The notes under the pieces: generated by a model
Databases searched by the model: none
The model's input: the letters and a program-made list of their open reading frames with translations, nothing else
What the model was told of the DNA's origin: nothing
Source: Bacillota bacterium
GTDB lineage: Bacteria > Bacillota > Limnochordia > Limnochordales > ZCTH02-B6
DNA length: 8,615 nt
Reading direction: 5' to 3'
NCBI GenBank assembly: GCA_003387805.1
Contig: QGSR01000071.1
Location: 1 to 8,615, forward strand
Shown: piece by piece, positions 5,665 to 8,615 of the stretch
Position numbering within the stretch: the stretch's first letter is position 1
Layout: each line of letters starts with the position of its first letter
Program-made: the position numbers and the translations under genes

Positions 5665-7035
5665 GTGAGCGAAGCGCAACAGTGGACCGGGACGGAACGC
5701 CGCTGGCGCGCCGTGGCCGCCCTGCTGTCGGTGCTGCTTCTGGCCGCGCTCGTCTGGGGCGCCCTGGAGCGGACGGAGCGGGTGCGGGCCGAGCGAATGT
5801 ACACGGCCCAGTTTCAGCGGGCGTTGTTCGAGCTCATCGCGCAGGTGGAGCAGACGGAGCTGCTGATGGCGAAAAGCCTGGTCTCCGGTTCGGACCCCAG
5901 GCGAGTCATGTACTTGACCGACGTCTGGCGGCAGTCCTTCGGGGCGCAGGCCAGCCTGAACCAGCTGCCCCTGGGCGCGGGCGCCCTGATGCGCACGTCC
6001 CAGCTGCTGACCCAGGCGGGTGACTACGCCTACATGCTGGCCCGAAAAACCGCGCGGGGCGACGCGGTGTCCGAGGACGACTGGCGCACGTTGGGCGAGC
6101 TGCAGCGGCAGGTGCGCGTCATCGCCGAGCAGCTTCACGGCGTCCCGGGCGACCCGGCCCCCCGCGCCATGAGCCGGGGCGGGCTGCACCGCCCGGCCCG
6201 CGGGCGGCTGGACGACGGCCCCGGGGCCTTTCGCGACGGCTTCCAACGGCTGGAGCTGCAGCTGGCCGAGTTCCCGACGCTCATCTACGACGGCCCGTTT
6301 TCGGATCACGTGCTGCAGCGGGAGCCGAAAGGGCTCGCGGGTCCGGACATCGACGCGGACGAGGCGCGGCGCGTCGCCCGGGAGTTCTTGCCCTACGACC
6401 TGAGCGAGGACGACTTGACGGCCCCGGGCGAAGTCGAGGGGCCCGTGCCCGCCTTCCGCGTGCGGGCCATGCGGCGCGCCGGGCTCATCGACGTGGACGT
6501 GTCGAAAAAGGGCGGCCACGTCGTCTGGATGCTGGACGCGCGGCCCGTCGGCGAGACCAATCTGTCCCTCGACGAAGCCGTGCAGAAGGCCCGGCAGTTT
6601 CTGGCCCAACGGGGCCTGGCCGCCATGGAGCCCACGTGGGCGTCGGCCGCGGGCCACCGGGCTGTCATCCCCTTTGCGGCGGTGGAGGAGGGCGTCGTCA
6701 TTTATCCCGATTTGGTGAAAGTGACGGTGGCGCTGGACAACGGCGACATCGTCGGCTACGAGGCCATGGGCTACCTGATGTCGCACCACGACCGCACCAT
6801 CCCCCGGCCCGCGCTGAGCGAAGAGGAGGCCCGGGCGCGCGTGAGCCCGCTCTTGTCGGTGGGCCGGGGACGCTTGGCCCTCATTCCCCTCGAGACGCTG
6901 GAAGAGGTCTTGACGTGGGAGTTTCCCGCCGACCTGGACGGCGACCCGTACATCATCTACATCAACGCGGCGACGGGCGACGAGGAACGCATCCTGAAGC
7001 TGCTCCAGACCGAGGAGGGAACGCTGGTCATCTGA
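5665..7035 (+). CDS. ypeB: Germination protein YpeB
   Basis: Partner of SleB: in Bacillus each protein needs the other to be stable in the dormant spore, and YpeB is held at the inner spore membrane. The 456 residues match the family (about 450). One N-terminal membrane segment lies at about 14-34, followed by a mostly helical region (40-200), the signature AEFPTLIYDGPFSDHVL (201-217), and three PepSY-like repeats (about 230-290, 300-370 and 380-450). The best preserved repeat contains VIYPDLVKVTVALDNGDIVG (345-364). GTG 5665 is the first start in frame. The nearest strong ribosome site, GGAGGGG (5644-5650), is 14 nt away and sits better for a five-codon reading frame at 5654-5668 that overlaps this GTG. 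Co-transcription with sleB is the usual arrangement. The gene is followed by a strong terminator. Confidence 0.94.
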   Translation: MSEAQQWTGTERRWRAVAALLSVLLLAALVWGALERTERVRAERMYTAQFQRALFELIAQVEQTELLMAKSLVSGSDPRRVMYLTDVWRQSFGAQASLNQLPLGAGALMRTSQLLTQAGDYAYMLARKTARGDAVSEDDWRTLGELQRQVRVIAEQLHGVPGDPAPRAMSRGGLHRPARGRLDDGPGAFRDGFQRLELQLAEFPTLIYDGPFSDHVLQREPKGLAGPDIDADEARRVAREFLPYDLSEDDLTAPGEVEGPVPAFRVRAMRRAGLIDVDVSKKGGHVVWMLDARPVGETNLSLDEAVQKARQFLAQRGLAAMEPTWASAAGHRAVIPFAAVEEGVVIYPDLVKVTVALDNGDIVGYEAMGYLMSHHDRTIPRPALSEEEARARVSPLLSVGRGRLALIPLETLEEVLTWEFPADLDGDPYIIYINAATGDEERILKLLQTEEGTLVI

Positions 7036-7060
7036 CTTTCATCCGGGACCGCACCACACC

Positions 7061-7086
7061 GCCGCCGCGCCAGCGGCGGCTTTTTT
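7061..7086 (+). terminator. Intrinsic terminator after ypeB
   Basis: GCCGCCGC (7061-7068) and GCGGCGGC (7073-7080) form a perfect 8-bp stem with a GCCA loop, followed directly by six T residues (7081-7086). It begins 25 nt after the ypeB stop codon. It is the only hairpin in the window with a proper T tract and marks the end of the tepA-ylzJ-sleB-ypeB unit. Confidence 0.93.
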
Positions 7087-7235
7087 GTGCCCGGCTCCGT
7101 CCGCCCGCCGCCGGGAGGAGCGGCGTTCCCCGAAGCAGAAATAGGCTAAGCGAAGACAGCGGACCGGGGCGTCCGCGGCTTCGGCTTCGGACACGGGGCC
7201 GAAGGGCGCAGCTGCAGGCAGGGGAGTCGGAGTCG
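7087..7235 (+). other. Leader region of the yggS-sepF-proC operon
   Basis: A promoter for yggS is expected here because a strong terminator precedes it, but I see no convincing -35/-10 pair. TAGGCT (7142-7147) is the nearest A/T-containing hexamer and lacks a -35 at the right distance. Possible pairing includes CTTCGG, present as a tandem copy (7179-7190), with CCGAAG (7199-7204), and GTCCG (7171-7175) with CGGAC (7188-7192). These two options exclude each other. No known riboswitch is recognised and no supported gene lies here. Confidence 0.35.
7221..7226 (+). promoter_or_regulatory. Ribosome binding site that sets the yggS TTG start
   Basis: GGGGAG lies 9 nt before TTG 7236. A second in-frame TTG at 7245 has GGAG (7238-7241) only 3 nt upstream, too close. 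No in-frame ATG or GTG occurs nearby. Confidence 0.6.
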
Positions 7236-7934
7236 TTGGAGAACTTGACAGACAATTTGGCGCGTGTGCGCGAGCGGGTGCGGCGCGCCGCGGAGCGGGC
7301 CGGCCGCAGCCCCGAGGAGGTGACCATCGTCGCCGTCACCAAGGGCGTGGACGCGCCCACGGTACAGGCGGCGCTGGAGCTGGGCGTGGCCGACATCGGC
7401 GAAAACCGCGTCCAGGAGGCCCGCGCCAAGTTTCCCGAGCTGGTGTTTCCGCCGGGCGCGCGCCGGCACATGATCGGGCACTTGCAGAGCAACAAAGTGC
7501 GGCACGCGCTGCAGCTTTTCGACATGATTCACTCGCTGGACCGGCCGTCCCTGGGCGAGGCGCTGTCCCGGCGCGCGACGGCGCTGGGCGTCGAAGTGCC
7601 CGTGCTGGTGCAGGTCAACGTGGCCGGCGAAGCGACGAAACACGGGGTGGCGCCGGAGCGGGTGCTGGACTTCGTGCGGGAGATGGCCAAGCTGCCGGGT
7701 CTGCGGATCGAAGGCCTGATGACCATGGCGCCTTTTGCCGAAGACCCCGAGACGGTGCGGCCGGTGTTCCGCCGGCTGCGGGAGCTGCGGGACCAGGTGG
7801 CGGAGGCGGACATTCAGGGGGTGCACATGCATTGTCTATCCATGGGGATGACCAACGACTTCGAGGTCGCGGTCGAGGAAGGGTCGACCATGGTGCGGAT
7901 TGGGACGGCGCTGTTCGGGAAGAGGACGCCGTGA
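7236..7934 (+). CDS. yggS: YggS/YlmE-family PLP-binding protein
   Basis: Alanine-racemase-fold type III pyridoxal-phosphate protein without known catalytic activity; it keeps vitamin B6 and amino acid/keto acid pools balanced. The 232 residues match the family. Landmarks are AVTKGV with the PLP-linked Lys36 (the same number as E. coli YggS), DIGENRVQEA (53-62), HMIGHLQSNKVR (78-89), IHSLDR (98-103), VQVNVAGEATKHG (125-137), GLMTMAP (160-166) and LSMGMTNDFEVAV (201-213), then GSTMVRIGTALFG (216-228). The TTG start at 7236 is chosen from its ribosome site and from Lys36 falling at the family position. Much longer reading in the same frame runs back through ypeB and the terminator and is not real. 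The stop overlaps the sepF start (GTGA), indicating coupling. Bacillus ylmE-sepF has the same order. Confidence 0.95.
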   Translation: MENLTDNLARVRERVRRAAERAGRSPEEVTIVAVTKGVDAPTVQAALELGVADIGENRVQEARAKFPELVFPPGARRHMIGHLQSNKVRHALQLFDMIHSLDRPSLGEALSRRATALGVEVPVLVQVNVAGEATKHGVAPERVLDFVREMAKLPGLRIEGLMTMAPFAEDPETVRPVFRRLRELRDQVAEADIQGVHMHCLSMGMTNDFEVAVEEGSTMVRIGTALFGKRTP

Positions 7935-8401
7935 GCGAGCCCGCGCCCGCCAACAAAGGATTTATCGACAAGGTGTTCAATTTTCTCGGGATCGAACAGG
8001 AGCAGGCGGCCGCGGGAGATGCCCAGCCCGCGGAGGCGCCGCTGTCCCGCGAGCCTGCGTCCGAACCCCGGCGGGGCCGGCTGGTGAGCCTGCCCGGCTC
8101 GCGGCGCGGCGACGGGCAGCTGCTGAGCGTGGTGGTGCAGCGGCCCACCAGCTTCGACGACGTGCAGATGGTGGCCGACTGCCTGAAAGAGCGCCGTCCC
8201 GTCATTTTGTCCGTGGAGCTGGTCCCGAAGGAGATCGCGCGGCGGCTGGTGGACTTCGTCAGCGGCGCGGCCTACGCGCTGGACGGGCGCATGGTGCGGC
8301 TCAGCGAGGCGCTGTTCTTGTTCACGCCCAGCAACGTGGTCATCGAAGTGCCGGAGGCCGCCGCGCTGGAAGGCTACGACGACTTCGAGGTGGAACGCTG
8401 A
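7931..8401 (+). CDS. sepF: Cell division protein SepF
   Basis: FtsZ-binding, membrane-associated division protein that shapes FtsZ bundles at the septum. The 156 residues comprise an amphipathic membrane-targeting N-terminus (GFIDKVFNFLGI, 10-21), an Ala/Pro/Glu-rich flexible linker (about 22-60) and the SepF domain (about 63-140). The domain includes VVVQRPTSFDDVQMVADCLK (67-86), RRPVILSVELVPKE (88-101) and RRLVDFVSGAAYALDG (104-119), whose Gly112 lies at the dimer/FtsZ-binding region of the family. GTG 7931 overlaps the yggS TGA by four bases, with AGAGG (7921-7925) 5 nt upstream. The N-terminus starting SEPAPANKG is a few residues longer than Bacillus SepF but keeps the amphipathic helix near the start. 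The order yggS-sepF-proC is common in clostridia. Confidence 0.95.
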   Translation: MSEPAPANKGFIDKVFNFLGIEQEQAAAGDAQPAEAPLSREPASEPRRGRLVSLPGSRRGDGQLLSVVVQRPTSFDDVQMVADCLKERRPVILSVELVPKEIARRLVDFVSGAAYALDGRMVRLSEALFLFTPSNVVIEVPEAAALEGYDDFEVER

Positions 8402-8402
8402 C

Positions 8403-8615
8403 ATGGCGGGCACGCTGGCTTGCATCGGAGTGGGCGCCATGGGCGAGGCACTGGTGGGCGGCATGGTGCAGGCGGCACTGGTCGCGCCGGAAGACGTGTT
8501 CGTGGCGGACGCGGACGATGTGGTCGCCCGGTCGGGGCCCACGCGGCAGTGCGGGGGGGCGGCGGGCGCCCCCGGCTCGGGCCCGCCGGGGGGGCCCGGT
8601 GCCCGTGGGGCGCGA
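8403..8615 (+). CDS. proC: Pyrroline-5-carboxylate reductase, N-terminal fragment (runs off window)
   Basis: Reduces pyrroline-5-carboxylate to proline with NAD(P)H; cytoplasmic. Only the first 71 codons are inside the window. They show the dinucleotide-binding start ACIGVGAMGEALVGGMVQAA (6-25, with GxGxMG) and the second Rossmann strand VFVADADD (32-39), as in ProC. ATG 8403 starts 1 nt after the sepF stop, with GAGGTGG (8387-8393) 9 nt upstream, so it is co-transcribed with sepF. After about residue 40 the translation turns into Gly/Pro/Ala/Arg-rich sequence that does not resemble ProC, where a helix ending in a pattern such as LAERYGV is expected. That stretch is nearly pure G/C with long G runs, so sequence error or a frameshift near the edge is likely. 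The proline role is known for the family; completeness cannot be judged. Confidence 0.8.
   Translation, partial: MAGTLACIGVGAMGEALVGGMVQAALVAPEDVFVADADDVVARSGPTRQCGGAAGAPGSGPPGGPGARGAR

Noticed and set aside
4798..6789. A 663-codon open frame on the minus strand opposite sleB and ypeB
   Set aside because: It has the same shadow composition and no recognisable domain, and it opposes well-supported genes.
7087..7149. A 20-codon frame starting GTG immediately after the ypeB terminator
   Set aside because: It has no ribosome site, starts on the terminator edge and shows no recognisable product.
6636..7235. In-frame extension of yggS upstream through ypeB and the terminator
   Set aside because: The extended translation is low-complexity shadow, crosses an intrinsic terminator and has no counterpart in the YggS family.
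7245..7250. A perfect TTGACA -35 hexamer
   Set aside because: No -10 element occurs 16-18 bp downstream, and the hexamer is the Leu-Thr codon pair at the N-terminus of YggS.

Overview
The window is a GC-rich chromosomal segment with strong GC bias at third codon positions. Every supported gene is on the + strand and the genes are tightly packed. The gene set (dapG-dapA-rnj-tepA-ylzJ, sleB-ypeB, yggS-sepF-proC) and the AGGAGG-type ribosome binding sites indicate an endospore-forming Firmicute of a high-GC, probably thermophilic lineage (Symbiobacterium-, Thermaerobacter- or Limnochordia-like, or a high-GC Bacillales thermophile). The lineage is an inference. The spore-forming lifestyle is well supported by sleB, ypeB and tepA.

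Layout. (1) Positions 2-2126 carry the 3' nearly complete dapG (DapG-type aspartokinase; its true start lies just left of the window) overlapping dapA (dihydrodipicolinate synthase). These make lysine and diaminopimelate, and dihydrodipicolinate is also the precursor of spore dipicolinic acid. (2) Positions 2143-3810 encode an RNase J with an intact HxHxDH metal site. (3) A 115-base gap at 3811-3925 holds a candidate forespore sigma-G promoter (GCATG, 18 bp, CATACTA) followed by a strong leader hairpin. (4) Positions 3926-7035 form an apparent sporulation/germination unit: tepA (ClpP-like), ylzJ, sleB (cortex-lytic enzyme without its usual peptidoglycan-binding domain) and ypeB (SleB partner). 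A textbook intrinsic terminator at 7061-7086 closes it. (5) After a leader of about 150 bases, a division-associated operon begins: yggS (TTG start), sepF (overlapping GTGA junction) and the 5' part of proC. The proC coding signal decays into almost pure G/C near the right edge.

How the genes work together. The left part supplies diaminopimelate for peptidoglycan and feeds dipicolinate synthesis. The middle part, if driven by sigma-G, would load the developing forespore with germination and outgrowth proteins: SleB/YpeB for cortex breakdown and TepA for protein turnover. The right part is the usual Firmicute yggS-sepF-proC cell-division/PLP neighbourhood.

No mobile element, CRISPR array, tRNA or rRNA was seen, and no gap between genes reaches 300 bases. 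I found no wholly new system. The most useful observations are the candidate sigma-G promoter, the sleB-ypeB pair sitting directly behind tepA-ylzJ, the leader and intergenic hairpins of that unit, and the anomalous coding tails of tepA and proC.
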